Part shown: one piece after another, positions 21,160 through 31,580 of the stretch
Numbering within the stretch: position 1 is the first letter of the stretch
Layout: every line of letters begins with the position of its first letter
NCBI GenBank assembly: GCA_022410635.1
Contig: JAJVDF010000217.1
Coordinates: 843,853-907,852, forward strand
Direction of reading: 5' to 3'
From: Tretioscincus oriximinensis
Lineage: Eukaryota; Chordata; Lepidosauria; Squamata; Gymnophthalmidae
Length of the DNA: 64,000 bases
Notes under the pieces: generated by a model
Seen by the model: only the letters and a program-made list of their open reading frames with translations
Databases searched by the model: none
Told to the model about the DNA's origin: nothing
Position numbers and translations under genes: made by a program

Positions 21160-21590
21160 TATATAAGAACCTATGAGGAGCCCTGCCGAATGGGACCACA
21201 GCCCATCCAATCCAGTCTTGTGTCCCACATAATGGCCAACCAGTTGCTCCAGGGCATTGCAAGCCNAAGGAGAAGGCTAAACCTTCACCTGTTCTCCACT
21301 CCCTACAAATGGCATTACAGAATTCCTGCCTTCCCCTTGATCCAGAGGCAGGACCAGGTCATCCATCGTAGGAGGTACACTGGGCCCGCATGAAGTTGTC
21401 TCATTCTATCTTAAAACCATCTATACTGCTAATTCAGAGTTACCCACACTATCTCAAATGGCAAATAGGAGTCTCTTATCCTAATTCTTTTACCCTAATC
21501 TTTTCCCCATCCTATCATGCCAGGGAAATCTCTTTTGCATATCTTATGGGGACCACACATGCCTACAGCATGGTCCCTGAGGTGGGAGAG
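21160..21590 (-). repeat. CR1/L3-type LINE 3' copy (class A), older
   Basis: A second antisense copy directly after the first (TAAGAACCTATGAGGAGCCC onward), decaying towards 21590. Confidence 0.7.
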
Positions 21591-21810
21591 TCCTTTTAAA
21601 ACAATCTGCCTCTTCCAAAGTGGGTACGATGCATATATGTATCAGCTGTTGTAAGAGAAGCCTTACCTTTTTCTGGAGTGAGCTTTCACCTGGAGGGTTC
21701 TATGCCCAGGGACATAAAAATAACGCATCTATGTCAGTATCTGCTTTGTCCAATGCCCTAGGAAGAAGGAGCCACTTATATCTGTCTGTTCCAGAAGAAG
21801 GAACTGAGGG

Positions 21811-21965
21811 CCTCTCCACACTGAGCCTTGTTCTGGGATATATCTTGGTACAGAGCTTAGTCATCCACATGCCAGTGTATGCTATGGCAGACCCCATTCG
21901 GGGCTCCCATAGCCTACACTAACATGTAGATGGCAGGCTTCTATTCTGAGATACAGCCAAGAATT
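21811..21965. repeat. Class G palindromic element
   Basis: GGGCCTCTCCACACTGAGCC, GGGATATATCTTGG, then the arm ATCCACATGCCAGTGTATGC with TATGGCAGACCCCATTCGG. The opposite arm CCCATAGCCTACACTAACAT is followed by TTCTGAGATACAGCC. Confidence 0.8.
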
Positions 21966-22092
21966 ATTGATTAGAGGAAACAACAATAACTATTTTTGCA
22001 ATGTCTTGTAGGACACGCAAGCAGTTGCATACCATTCTTTGTTTCTCGCTCAACTGACCATGTGTATTTATTTACTTATTTATTATCTTTAC

Positions 22093-22172
22093 CTGGTGAT
22101 GGTCTGCTTGATTGGTCTCTCCTGGAGGTGAACATAGTGGTTGAGTGTAGAAGGACTCTGGTCATCATTCAG
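22093..22172 (-). CDS. PIK3C2B: PIK3C2B coding exon 6
   Basis: 80 bases from an ATGCAG acceptor to a GTAAAG donor, residues 474-500. NDDQSPSTLNHYVHLQERP is conserved with vertebrate PIK3C2B. It enters in phase 0 and leaves in phase 2. The intron just past the donor is an A/T-rich TTTA-type stretch. Confidence 0.95.
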
Positions 22173-22359
22173 CTGCATGAAAGAAAACAATTGGCCAATA
22201 GCTATTTACTTATTTACGTTAGCCTCTTATGTTCTTAGATAAGATATAGCTCAGTCTGCATAGTCAGTGTAACTACAATAGCCTCCGTTTTGGATGGNTG
22301 GATAGCCACTGAGAATATTCTAGCAAAGGAGATGGTTGGCCATCCTGAGACCTTCAGGT

Positions 22360-22650
22360 ACAGGGCGGGNTATAAGTATGTATAAATAAATAATAAATAA
22401 ATAAGACAGATTTATTTATTTATACTTATATCCCGTTCTATACCAGAAGGCCTCAGGATTACCAACCATAGCTTTCTTACTTTCTTCACAACAGACACCC
22501 TGTGAAGCAGGTGGGGCTGAGAGATTTCTAAAGAATTGTGATTGGCCCAAGATTAGCTAGCTGGCTTCCTGGAGGAAAAGGGGAAACGAACTGGGAGGCT
22601 ACCACCTAGGAGTTCAGCACTCTAACCATTACCCCAAACTGGCTCTTCAT
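22360..22650 (-). repeat. Sauria-like SINE with preceding opposite SINE tail
   Basis: 22360-22402 is a sense SINE tail (CTTCAGGTACAGGGCGGG, (AAATA)n). 22404-22650 is an antisense SINE. On the minus strand its head reads AGCCAGTTTGGGGTAATGGT (A box), and its body has GACACCCTGTGAAGCAGGTG and GGCTGAGAGATTTCT. Confidence 0.8.
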
Positions 22651-22724
22651 GGTTTTCCATAGACAAGGCTGCTTCTGACGCNTGGGTGGCACATCTCTGT
22701 TCCGAGAGTCAAGAATAAGTGGAG

Positions 22725-22850
22725 GTTTACCTTCTCCTTTTGCTTTAGATGCCCATGGGCAACTGGTGGCCACTGTGTGAGACAGAAAGCTTGACCAGAT
22801 GGGCTATGGACTGCTTCAGCAAGGCGCCTCTGAGGGCCTTATGACATCGT
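22725..22850 (+). repeat. CR1/L3-type LINE 3' end (class A), sense
   Basis: GGTTTACCTTCTCCTTTTGC, GGCAACTGGTGGCCACTGTG, TGAGACAGAAAGC, CCAGATGGGCTATGGACTGC: the terminal 3' UTR, decayed at the octamer tail. Confidence 0.65.
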
Positions 22851-23700
22851 CTACCTGCCTTATCCTCTGCCATTCCCGTTTTTGCCTCCAAACTTTCCAA
22901 GCTATAAGGTCTTTTGAAGTGAGCTCTGTCTTGGGCTTCCTGTTATTGTTTTNGGTTGTAGAAAAGCAGAAAAACTATAGGAACCGGCATTTAATTTCGA
23001 ACACGGGTGTGTGTGGTCCCATCTTCTTTGTTTATGGACAGTCAGAAGCAATCCAATCTCACCCAGTTTGTCAACAATGCCAAAGCAACACTCAGCCATC
23101 ATTCTGGGTGCGATTTGGGCCTGCCATAAATTCCTCCCGCTGACGTGGGACTGCCATAAAGCATGATGCGATTGGAAGCGATGATGTGAAGCGTACTGAC
23201 AAGGGTTAAAAGGCAAGACTCAGAATGACCTTGTCTTTATGCACACATCTAGAATCTGGAGAAGGCAGCAGCAGCAATGCCCTGTCTTGCATCAGTAAGT
23301 TCTTCCCATGGCTCTTTTTAAGCCACCTCTAAGCCACTGCCAAGGTGCTCTTCTTGAGGTTGGGCATAGCTGCTTTAGCCTGACTGTTGCCGAGGAAGAA
23401 GGGGGCATCCATAGCATGCACCACCCAGACCCCAAACCCCTTCCCACTAGATGTTTCATTTTGTTACTTCTGTTTAAATACGGAAATACATCAAAATAGT
23501 AACAATTGCCATCTAAATTGCCAACTGCAAACCTTTTCAACCACGTGCATTACAAATTAAACAGAAATCAACTGCTATAAAATACTGGAGTATAAATTTA
23601 GTTCAATCAAGAAAGGAAGGGAAGAAGGGCTCAGAAGGAGGAAGGATTTTGCAAACTTTTTGGTAAGCTCTGGCCCGAAATGTTATCTTGTTTGCTAGCA
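22851..23700. other. No recognisable feature
   Basis: Intron 5 sequence. A weak inverted motif, GGCCTGCCATAAATTCC and GGACTGCCATAAAGCATG, occurs near 23120-23165. No exon found apart from the one that starts at 23714. Confidence 0.35.
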
Positions 23701-23713
23701 AGCAGATATTTAC

Positions 23714-23825
23714 CATCCTAGCCAAGTTGCTGCACACAGCCTTCCTCTTCATCAGCTGCAGCCGGATGTCAGTCTCAAACTTCCTGCATTGCTGAATGTA
23801 TTCATGACTCCCCAGTGGATGCTGG
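23714..23825 (-). CDS. PIK3C2B: PIK3C2B coding exon 5, end of Ras-binding domain
   Basis: 112 bases from a TTTTTAG acceptor to a GTAAAT donor. It encodes about residues 436-473, with [12 protein letters not shown] and DIRLQLM conserved. The last third ([12 protein letters not shown]) differs more from mammalian PIK3C2B than neighbouring exons do. The exon leaves in phase 0. A LINE fragment begins about 55 bases upstream of the acceptor. Confidence 0.95.
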
Positions 23826-23879
23826 CTAAAAAGGGAGAAAGAAACACGTCACCGAAAGGAGTTTTCCATTATCACCAGC

Positions 23880-24245
23880 ATCATAAGAACATAATAAGAG
23901 CCTTACTGAATGGGGCCAGAGCCCACCTAGTCCAGCATTCTGTCTCACTCAGAGGCCCACCAGATGCACCTGGGCAGTCTGAACAGAAGAAAGCAAAATA
24001 TGCACCTGTTCATGACTCTCTGCAAAGGGGATGCCAGGAGTCCTGCCTGTTGCTCCATCCTGGAGGCAGCATCCACTAACTCACAGAGAAGAGGAGTCCT
24101 GCTGAATCAGGCTANGCCCACCTAGTCNAGCCTTCTGTCTCACATAGAGGCCCACCAATTGCACCTGGGCAGTCAGAAAGAGAAGAAGGCAAAATCTTCA
24201 CCTCTTCTCGATGCCCTGCAAATGGTATTTCATGGAATGTGGCAA
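23880..24245 (-). repeat. Two CR1/L3-type LINE 3' copies (class A) in tandem
   Basis: The first copy begins AAGAACATAATAAGAGCC (23884) and is cut at about 24080. A second begins AGAAGAGGAGTCCTGCTGAA and stops near 24240. Both are antisense. Confidence 0.75.
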
Positions 24246-24364
24246 TATCTTGGAGGCAGTTTCAAAAGATCCACGGTATAGGCTTAGAGGTAATGGATGG
24301 GTGTGGTAAAGGAATTCTCGGATAAAGCAAATGAGGAAATGGAAGATACTTTGGCTTATCCATT

Positions 24365-24760
24365 TAATCCAGGAAGGGGCTCCCAAAGCACTTTAAAAGG
24401 CTAACAAGAGGAGGGAGGTGGAATGAGCTTCCGTAAAAGTTGACTTCTTCAGATGGATGTGGAGAGATGGACAGATAGATAGATGCTACCTCCCTTTTTC
24501 TCGTTAGTCTCTAAGGTCCTATGGGATCCCCTTGCTAGAATATCCATCTATCTATTCATCCATCTTTCTGACCACCCATCCATCTGAAAAAGTAGACTGG
24601 TCAAGGAAAGCTCCTGCTGCCTCCCTAATCATTGNTGCTTGGAGACTGTCTTGATGGGATCCACAGCTTCTGAAGAACCATCTGAAGGTGTAGGCATGTC
24701 TGCGAAAACGCCTGCTGCCTCCCGTGTCCAAGATCACCTCTAAGGGGCTACCACCCCCCT
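24365..24760. repeat. Class F repeats with GATA and ATCT tracts
   Basis: An antisense copy (CCAGGAAGGGGCTCCCAAAG ... GTTGACTTCTTCAGATGG), GATAGATAGATGC, sense ends CCCCTTGCTAGAATATCC, ATCTATCTATTCATCCATC, and sense cores CATCTGAAAAAGTAGACTGG and CATCTGAAGGTGTAGGCATG. Confidence 0.65.
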
Positions 24761-25390
24761 CCTCTTATTCTGGAGCCGGACAAACGCGGCTTCTGCTTTG
24801 AAATCTACAATGCTTGGTGGCCAAACTATGAGGCCTTTTTGTGCTCCTGATGGGGGACCCTAACCGCGGGGCAGGTTGAAAGGCCGCCACAACAGGAAGG
24901 CTCCCAGTCCAAAAGGAAAGGCGGCTGCTTATCTCTGTCAAGCCCACATCCTGGCTGAACAAGAACAGCTGCCTCCACGCCAGGCGTCACATTTCAGGGC
25001 CAGAGAGGAGGAGAGAACCCTGCTTTTATTCTTCAGTTTCCTACAGGAAAGGAGGAAGGAGGGAGCTTTATAAAACACACCATCTTCAGAAATGGGGTCA
25101 GGAAGGTCAGCCAATCAAAACACCCGTTTGGGCCCTGGAGCCAAACAAAACAGCACAGATCAGTTCAATTGGCCAGAGATTATGTCCTTGATAAAACAAA
25201 TTCACCTGCCAGGGGTGTAGATGCCATTGCCCCACCCCAGGAGCTCAGCTGTTTGTAAAATAAATAAATAAATAATGTTCAGACTCCCAAGGCCCCACTT
25301 TTTTGCCTTCCCCTCCCCCGGGAGAGTCNAGCTACACCTATGTCACCTGCAACTCTGGAAGATTCTCAGTAAGGTCGTCTAGGTACAAGG
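24761..25390. other. No recognisable feature; (TAAA)n at 25257-25275
   Basis: Intron 4 sequence. A short TAAATAAATAAATAAATAAT run is the only structured element seen. Confidence 0.4.
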
Positions 25391-25391
25391 G

Positions 25392-25465
25392 GTGAATCCA
25401 CACTGAGATTTTTCTACTCTCTGCACCTTAATGAGACTATGGCAGGCCCCACAGTCTCATCTGGG
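25392..25465. repeat. Class G palindromic element, fragment
   Basis: GAATCCACACTGAGATTTTT, then AGACTATGGCAGGCCCCACA and GTCTCATCTGGGTGGTC; only part of one arm is left. Confidence 0.5.
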
Positions 25466-25509
25466 TGGTCTGATGTTTCCACAAAAGCTGACAGGTAAAA
25501 AGCTTTCAA

Positions 25510-26365
25510 TATTGAAACACAAGAGCATCTGGAGCCCTGCTGAATGGGGTCACCATAGCCCACCTAGGCCAGCCTTCTGTCTCACCCAATGGCCCACCAG
25601 TTGCACCTGGGCATCTCAAGCAGAAGAAGGTAAAGCCCACAACTATTNTCAACCCTTGGAACAGGGATCTGCCATCTATAGGCATCCATATGGGGCCTGC
25701 CATAGCCTACACTGGCAAGAGGATGAGCCAAGTGGTACCTGCCCCCCAATTGCAGCTGGGGTGTCTGAAGTAGAAGAAGGCAAAACCCTCACTTGTTACT
25801 TCACTCCTTGCAAATGGTACTTCATGAATCCTAATAGCTCCTGATACACCTGTCTACCATATTTATCTACCACAATCCTATGTTGAAGTTATCCAGGCTA
25901 CTACATCCTGCAGAGCAACAATCTGCTGGGTGAAAAAATACTTTCCTTTGTCTGTCCTCCCTCTTCTGCCCATCAGTTTCAAGGAAGCCGCACANCCCCA
26001 GGTCCTAGTGCGGTGTGACAGAGAAAACAATTGCTCTCTATTCACCTTATCCATCCAATGCATGATTTTACATACCTCAGTTAGATCCCCTCTTAAACGC
26101 CATCTTTNGTGGCTGAAGANGCCTAAATGTTGCACCCTGACTTNATCCTTTCTGCCTTTTTTGCACCTTCTCCAATTCCACAATATCCTTCTTAAGGTGT
26201 GGTGACCAGAACTGTAAACAGTTTTCCAAGTGTGGTCTCACCACAGATTGATGAAGGGGCAAAATGATACTTGGCCACCTATTTTGGATTCCCTTTTTAA
26301 TTATCCCAAACACTGACGTTGCTTTATTCACTGCTGCTGCACCCTGGGAGGACACCAGACGAGCC
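25510..26365 (-). repeat. Long CR1/L3-type LINE copy (class A) with embedded hairpin
   Basis: Antisense, about 850 bases. The 3' UTR is at the left, the ORF2 C-terminus in the middle (antisense LTEVCKIMHWMDKVNREQLF) and more upstream ORF2 at the right (antisense VVRPHLENCLQFWSPHLKKD). Frames are broken. A class G segment at 25655-25735 lies between two copies of the CACCAATTGCACCTGGGC block: the composite unit described in findings. Confidence 0.85.
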
Positions 26366-26785
26366 CAAAACCATTTTCGTACTAAAAAATCCCCAATNCA
26401 TCATGAGAAAGCTATGAAGCCAGCATAATGCCAAATCCCCTCTTCCCCAACCCTACTGTTGGNCACTGTATGGTGATGCTGGGATTCCCAGGATGCCCGT
26501 GTGTCTAGATCTGTAAGGCTATTGGGCTTCTTTTTTTGATTCCCAGTCAATCAGCTGCATGATCAGCAAATGGGCTACCATCAAACACACACAGCTTGCA
26601 CAGAGCAGCCACCTATTAGCAAAAACTGCCGAGTCAACAGGAAAGTCTATAAATGATTTCAGGGCATCAAGCGGAAACAGAAGCAGATTTGTCCTGCAGG
26701 AAGTTCTTTGTACCACATTTGGGAAGCAAAGCTTTCCCTCTTTCCTCCTTTTTTTCCATGTAGACTCCCAAGATAACAAACGGAT
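26366..26785. other. No recognisable feature
   Basis: Intron 4 sequence, nothing recognised. Confidence 0.4.
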
Positions 26786-26787
26786 GA

Positions 26788-27060
26788 ACTAGCAAGGGGT
26801 CTTGTAGGAGGGAGGCAGCAGGAGCTTTTATACACAAGGCTACTTCTTCAGATGGAAGGGTGGATGGATAGCTAGAAGGATGGATGACTAGATATTCTAG
26901 CAGGAACTTCCATAGATAAATCAACTCTTCAGATCGATGGATGGATGGAGACTAACGAATGGGAGAGGTGGCTTGAGGTTTTGTAGAAATGTCTCCTTCT
27001 TCAGACACTTCTTCATCTGAAGAAGTAGACTTGTCTACAAAAGTTCATGCTGTCTATCCT
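26788..27060. repeat. Class F repeats, both orientations
   Basis: Two antisense copies with GGATGGATAGCTAGAAGGAT tracts precede a sense copy at 27010-27055. The sense copy keeps CTGAAGA and a perfect AGTAGACTTGTCTAC stem-loop, but has AAAA where GAAA is expected. Confidence 0.65.
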
Positions 27061-27084
27061 TGTTCCCTCTGTCTCTATTCCAAG

Positions 27085-27195
27085 AGTTGAGAATAGGTGG
27101 TGATTTTCCCAGAAACAATTGCTGGGCCACTGGGTGAGACTGAAGGCTGGACTAGATGGGCTCTGGCCGCATTCTTTGGTTTCTATGTCTCCCNC
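27085..27195 (+). repeat. CR1/L3-type LINE 3' end (class A), sense
   Basis: GGTGATTTTCCCAGAAACAA, GCTGGGCCACTGGGTGAGAC, GAAGGCTGGACTAGATGGGC: the terminal 3' UTR. Confidence 0.7.
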
Positions 27196-27199
27196 CATC

Positions 27200-27390
27200 A
27201 CCACTGCTCACTGACGGGCAGTGGGCGCTGTTCTGCTTACTCCCAATCAAATAGCCGCGACACTGCCGCTGACACACACGCCGCCTCCCTCTGAACCCTG
27301 GGATTGGTCAGAATACAGACCAATCCCAGCGCTCAGATCAGGCCCATCAGCGATGCGTGTTTTATTAACAGCAGAGATACTATCGTGGCT
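27200..27390. repeat. Class H hairpin repeat, copy 3
   Basis: CCCTGGGATTGGTCAGAATA with CAGACCAATCCCAG (stem about 27298-27329), then CGCTCAGATCAGGCCCATCA and GCGTGTTTTATTAACAGCAG. The left half is CpG-rich (GCCGCGACACTGCCGCTGAC). Confidence 0.7.
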
Positions 27391-27439
27391 ACAACTCAAC
27401 ACTTTGTGTCTACATGAAGACAAGATGGAAATATTCAGC

Positions 27440-27535
27440 TACCCAAATGTATTTTACGGTTTGTATTGCACTGAGAGCCGCCCAGAGCCCTTTGTGGGGT
27501 GGGCAGGGTATAAATCGAATAGTAAATTGTTCTCT
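27440..27535 (+). repeat. L2-like LINE 3' tail
   Basis: TTTGTATTGCACTGAGAGCC, GCCCAGAGCCCTTTGTGGGG, GGCAGGGTATAAATCGAATA: typical of the extreme 3' end of reptilian L2-type LINEs. Confidence 0.55.
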
Positions 27536-27650
27536 AAGCAATGCAGGTCCCAGAGAAACATATCGAAAGAGACTAGAGAGGTAGTGTGTCAATAGTGAAT
27601 AAAAGCTTACTTTCCACTACCAGGTCACACCTCTGTAAACTCTGGAGCCT

Positions 27651-27811
27651 TATCCTGGGCTGTCCCTCAGAATAAGAGCCTGCCAACCACATGCCAGTGT
27701 AGATTATAGCAGGCCCCAAATAGGCCCTGCCACAGTCCATACTGGCATGTGGTTGGCAAAGCTCTGTCCTGAGATGTTACCCAGAATAAGGCTCCGTATA
27801 GATAGGNCCTT
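27651..27811. repeat. Class G palindromic element, nearly complete
   Basis: The arm CCAACCACATGCCAGTGTAG, ATTATAGCAGGCCCC pairs with GGCCCTGCCACAGTCCATAC and TGGCATGTGGTTGG. The right terminus is TACCCAGAATAAGGCTCCG. Confidence 0.85.
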
Positions 27812-28160
27812 AGAAGTCTTTAAGTTTTTTTCACTTACAATATAGACTTCAATTTGTGAACAAACTGTTCCTCTCCAGAAACAAGGTGCCAGATTCTTTG
27901 GAATAGAAAACAAAAGTTAATAAAAAAACCAGGAGGTGCCTGTGGGCTCTAGACTGGAAACATCCCTCCTTTCATCTGATGCCATTTCTCCCTTCTGTTT
28001 TCAGTTAAGACAAATTACAGTATTAATAAAAAAGAGGAATGAAGGTTTTGCCACTGGTGGAAATGTCAAGATTTCTTTTTAAAGCATAGAAATTGATAAG
28101 GGATTCTGCAGTAGTTGCCACCAGCCCTTTGGCTTTATGTCTAGGTCAGTATTTTAGAAC
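27812..28160. other. No recognisable feature
   Basis: A/T-rich intron 4 sequence, nothing recognised. Confidence 0.4.
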
Positions 28161-28164
28161 ACAC

Positions 28165-28545
28165 ACAAGAGCGTAAGAGGAGCCCTGCTGAACGTGGCCA
28201 GAGTCCACCCAGTCCAGCCTTCTGCCTTACCCAGTGCCCCCCCCCCCCGCTGCCCCCAGGAATCTCAAGCAAAAGAAGGCACAACCCTCACCTGTCTCCA
28301 CTCCCAGCAAATGGGACTTCAGGATTCCAACCTGTTGCTCCGTCTTGGATGCAGGATCAGGAGATCCGTCCTAGTAGCTATTGATACTCTTGGCTTCCAT
28401 GAACTTGTCTAATCCTGTCTTAAAGGTATCCAGGCTGCTAGCTACCACCACCTCTTCTGGAATCACATTCTACAGGCCAATGACTCTCTGGGTAAAAAAT
28501 GCTTTCCTTTGTCTATCCTTATAGGCCTTATATAATTCGACTCTA
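28165..28545 (-). repeat. CR1/L3-type LINE 3' copy (class A)
   Basis: Antisense, from GAGCGTAAGAGGAGCCCTGC to TGCTTTCCTTTGTCTATCC. It contains a C-run at 28239-28248 that may be a sequencing artefact. Confidence 0.8.
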
Positions 28546-28835
28546 AGGAAAGTCTCCCATTTCCCTGAGTTCTGCAGGGGAGGTCCTCCTGGCTGTTACA
28601 CCACACTCAGTGGTAAGGAGGGTGAGAACTTGGGCTCGAACCTTTCTAGTGTTGGCCCCTAGACTGTGGAATGTTCTCCCCCTTGAGGCACATCAGGGTG
28701 CTTCAATCTTTGAAGAAGCCCCTCTTTGCCTTAGCCCAGGGTTGAGAAGAAGAAAGAAGAACAAGAAGGAGGAGAGGAGGAGCAGGACGAAGAAGAGAAA
28801 GGAGGAGGAGGAGAATAGGTCCCCCCTTCCCCCAT
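28546..28835 (+). repeat. L2-like LINE ORF2 C-terminal remnant and purine tract
   Basis: The frame at 28610-28740 reads RTFLVLAPRLWNVLPLE, the conserved end of L2-like ORF2. 28740-28830 is an AAGAAGAA/GGAGGAGG purine tract. Confidence 0.6.
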
Positions 28836-28857
28836 GCTTTTCTCATCCTGAAGGGAA

Positions 28858-29285
28858 TCATAAGAATGTAAGAGGAGCCCTGCTGAATGGGGCCGGAGCC
28901 CACCTAGTCCAGCCTTCTGTCTCACCCATGAGCTCACCAATTGCACCTGGGCAACCTGAAACACATGAAGGCAAAATCTTCACCTGTTCTCCACTCCCTG
29001 CCTGTTGCTGCATCGCAGAGGCAGGATCAAGACATCCATCCTAGTAGCTGTTTATACCCTTGGCTTCCATGTCCAATCCTGTCTTAAAGCTATCCAGGCT
29101 TCTAGCTACCACCATCTCTTCTGGAATTAAATTCCACAGGCCAATGACTCTCTGGGTAAAAAAAATACTCTTTCTCGTCTGTCTGAACTCTTCTGCCTAT
29201 CAGTTCCAGGAAGGTCCCCTGGTCCTAATGTTTTGCAACAGAGAAAAAATTGTTCTCTATTCACCTTATCCATCCCAAGCACGAT
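28858..29285 (-). repeat. CR1/L3-type LINE 3' copy (class A)
   Basis: Antisense, from CATAAGAATGTAAGAGGAGC through CTTCTAGCTACCACCATCTC to CTATTCACCTTATCCATCCC, where it abuts another copy. Confidence 0.8.
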
Positions 29286-29425
29286 AAGAACATAAGAAGA
29301 GCCACCCTGGATCAGGCCGCAGCCCATCTAGTCCAGCTTTCTGTCTCACACAGAGGCCCACCAGATACACCTGGGCAGTCTGAATAGAGAAAAGCAAAAT
29401 ATGCACATGGAATTTCAGGAGTCCT
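29283..29425 (-). repeat. CR1/L3-type LINE 3' fragment inserted at the end of the previous copy
   Basis: Starts with the octamer tail GATAAGAACATAAGAAGAGC directly after CCATCCCAAGCAC of the older copy and ends after TTTCAGGAGTCCTG. Confidence 0.75.
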
Positions 29426-29429
29426 GATT

Positions 29430-29750
29430 TTATACAGCTGTGTCAAGCAGTTTAGATCACCTTCCGTTCTTCACTCCACAACAGAGATCTTGTGAAACAG
29501 GTGGGGCTGAGAAAAGAGCTGTAAGCACCAAGGGTCATTCACAAGCTTTGTGGGGGAGGGCAGAATCGGACCGGGAAGCGACCAGGCAAGCGACGGACCC
29601 TCCAACCACGACACCAGGCTACACCCCACTTTTGTGCACTGTTGTTGTTCTACGGGTTGTACACTGTCCTATGGGCACTGTGGTCTGTTTTTATGGTTGT
29701 AGCCCACCCCGAGACCTTTAAATACAGGGCGAGATAAAGATCCAAACAAA
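29430..29750 (-). repeat. Sauria-like SINE, degenerate, plus sense SINE tail
   Basis: CACAACAGAGATCTTGTGAA, GGTGGGGCTGAGAAAAGAGC and GGAGGGCAGAATCGGACCGG are the antisense body and B-box region. 29700-29750 adds a sense tail (AGACCTTTAAATACAGGGCG). Confidence 0.65.
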
Positions 29751-30110
29751 TGAAATGAAATTATTCCGTGTTTTTGCTTTGCAAGCTTCTTTCCCACTCN
29801 CCTGTTCTCTCTCACACACGCCAAATGCTTCGCCCCAGAGGTCCTTGTGGCTTCAAACTCTGCCCACTAACGAGCCCTTCCCAGTAACCACCAGTTTGGC
29901 TTGCCAGGCGGCATTCCGAATGCCAGTCACAGGCCCACAAGCTCCGGAGATCAAAACTGCCGAAGCCCCTNGCCAGCCTCCTGCCCATCCATCAATCGTT
30001 GGGAAAGCAGCTCTGGCTGAACGGGCCAAAGGTCCTTCCAAAAGGTTTGCATTTTAGCTCCTTCCTGCACTGGGGTCAGCCCTGGGCAAAGCATACTGGA
30101 CTTTATCTGG
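29751..30110. other. No recognisable feature
   Basis: Intron 4 sequence, nothing recognised. Confidence 0.4.
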
Positions 30111-30111
30111 A

Positions 30112-30745
30112 AAGAAGNAGGGGCAGGAGAAGGAGCCTGGTTTTCATATCCCGCTCTAGTGGCTCAGAGGGGTTCACAAGGTTATTTTTCACTCGAAGGC
30201 TGACATGCATTCCATCTTGTAGTGGTACCTATTACTCTGCTTGCCATTACTTGTTTTCCAACAACTCCATTTGGGGGAACTCCGCCCTCTCCACGGCCGA
30301 CCCGCAAGGCCCCGAACTTGGTATCTCTGTTGGAACACCGAAGTGCTTAACGTCTTGCACCGCTGTGCCTAATTTGAGGCTTGAAGGACAGACATTTTCC
30401 CTATAAACACAGTTCGTTTCCCCCTCTAGGGCAATCCAAGCAGCAGGAGTAGGTGATGCTGGGATTCTGCTGGTAATCTAACAAGCCTTGGACAAGGCTT
30501 CCTTTTTTTCTCTGGAAAGAAGAAGAATGTGGTTTTTATGCCCTTCCCTTCTCACCCAAAGGGACTCGGAGCAACTTACAAGGTTATTTTTTGCCCAAAC
30601 GCTTCCATCTATTCTATCTTCCCCAACACGTTGTGGTGGTACCCATTAATCGACTCGCTTTTGAACAATTCGGTTGGCTGAAACTAAGGCCAGTAGAGGA
30701 CCTCAAACTCCAAAGCTCTTACCCTCTGCACAACCGGAGCAGGTG
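30112..30745 (-). repeat. Two copies of second SINE-like family (class E)
   Basis: Copies at about 30125-30340 and 30515-30740 share GGTTTTTATGCCC-like starts, CAAAGGGACTCGGAGCAACT, CAAGGTTATTTTTTGCCC, CTATTCTATCTTCCCCAACA and GGTGGTACCCATTAAT. The family recurs at 35315 and 57815, where tRNA-like B-box sequence is visible on the minus strand. Confidence 0.6.
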
Positions 30746-31378
30746 AGTCTTCATTAGCCCTTCAGGAGGGCCTTTATCTGAACAAATGGTAATGTTCTAA
30801 AGAAAAACAAATTAAGCCAAAGGAAACTAAGCCAAAGGGATGCAGCCATCCCTTCTGCAGCAGGATAAAGAGGAAGAAGATATATTTACTTCCCTGATGC
30901 GAAAANACAAAACTCTTAAGCACACCATTAAATACACACCTGGATGGATTTTTTTGACTTGTCATTTCATCATTCAATGACTGTGGTCAGAAATCAGAGT
31001 GACCACAGTCCCTTCCTGTTTTGCTTCTTTGCTTTTGTTCTAAATTCNTTTCTATGATTGACCACGTTGGTTATTCTTGCCAAAATCTCCATAGGACCCA
31101 CAGTTGCCTTCAAAGGAGATCTTATCAGCACAGTACAGGTCACTATTCAGCACAAGGAATGAATCAGCCACAAAAACACTCAAAGAAGCAGACTCCCAAG
31201 CGCAGGCCGCCCACCTTGGTCCTAATGGTCTTTATGGAGTGCTATGGAAACCCCTTGCAAGATTTTTGGCAACCAGTCCAGTTACGGCCATTCTGTTGAA
31301 CCCGAGGTCATAAACTGAGGTAATTACAAAAGAAAACAGGAAGAGGAGGAGGAAGAAAGGAGGAGAAAGGAAAAGGAA
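30746..31378. other. No recognisable feature
   Basis: Intron 4 sequence, nothing recognised; purine-rich just before 31380. Confidence 0.4.
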
Positions 31379-31379
31379 G

Positions 31380-31580
31380 AAGGGGTAATAGTAGTAGTAG
31401 TAGTAGTAGTAGTAGTAGGATTTTATATATATAGATTTATATATGTATAAGAAGCTTCCATAACGTTCCCTGTGAAGTAGATTCAGCTGTTGGAACTGTG
31501 ATGAGCCTAAGGTCAGCCAGAGGGCTTCGTGGAGGAGTGCAGGAGAGATGAGTCCAATACTCCAACACCATTATTTGTCA
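31380..31580 (-). repeat. (TAG)n microsatellite and degenerate Sauria-like SINE
   Basis: GTAGTAGTAGTAGTAGTAGT repeats at 31389-31418, then an eroded antisense SINE body (CCCTGTGAAGTAGATTCAGC, CTAAGGTCAGCCAGAGGGCT, GTGGAGGAGTGCAGGAG). Confidence 0.6.

Noticed and set aside
31389..31418. Regular short repeats as a CRISPR-like or satellite array
   Set aside because: It is a simple TAG trinucleotide microsatellite; there are no spacers, and the genome is eukaryotic.
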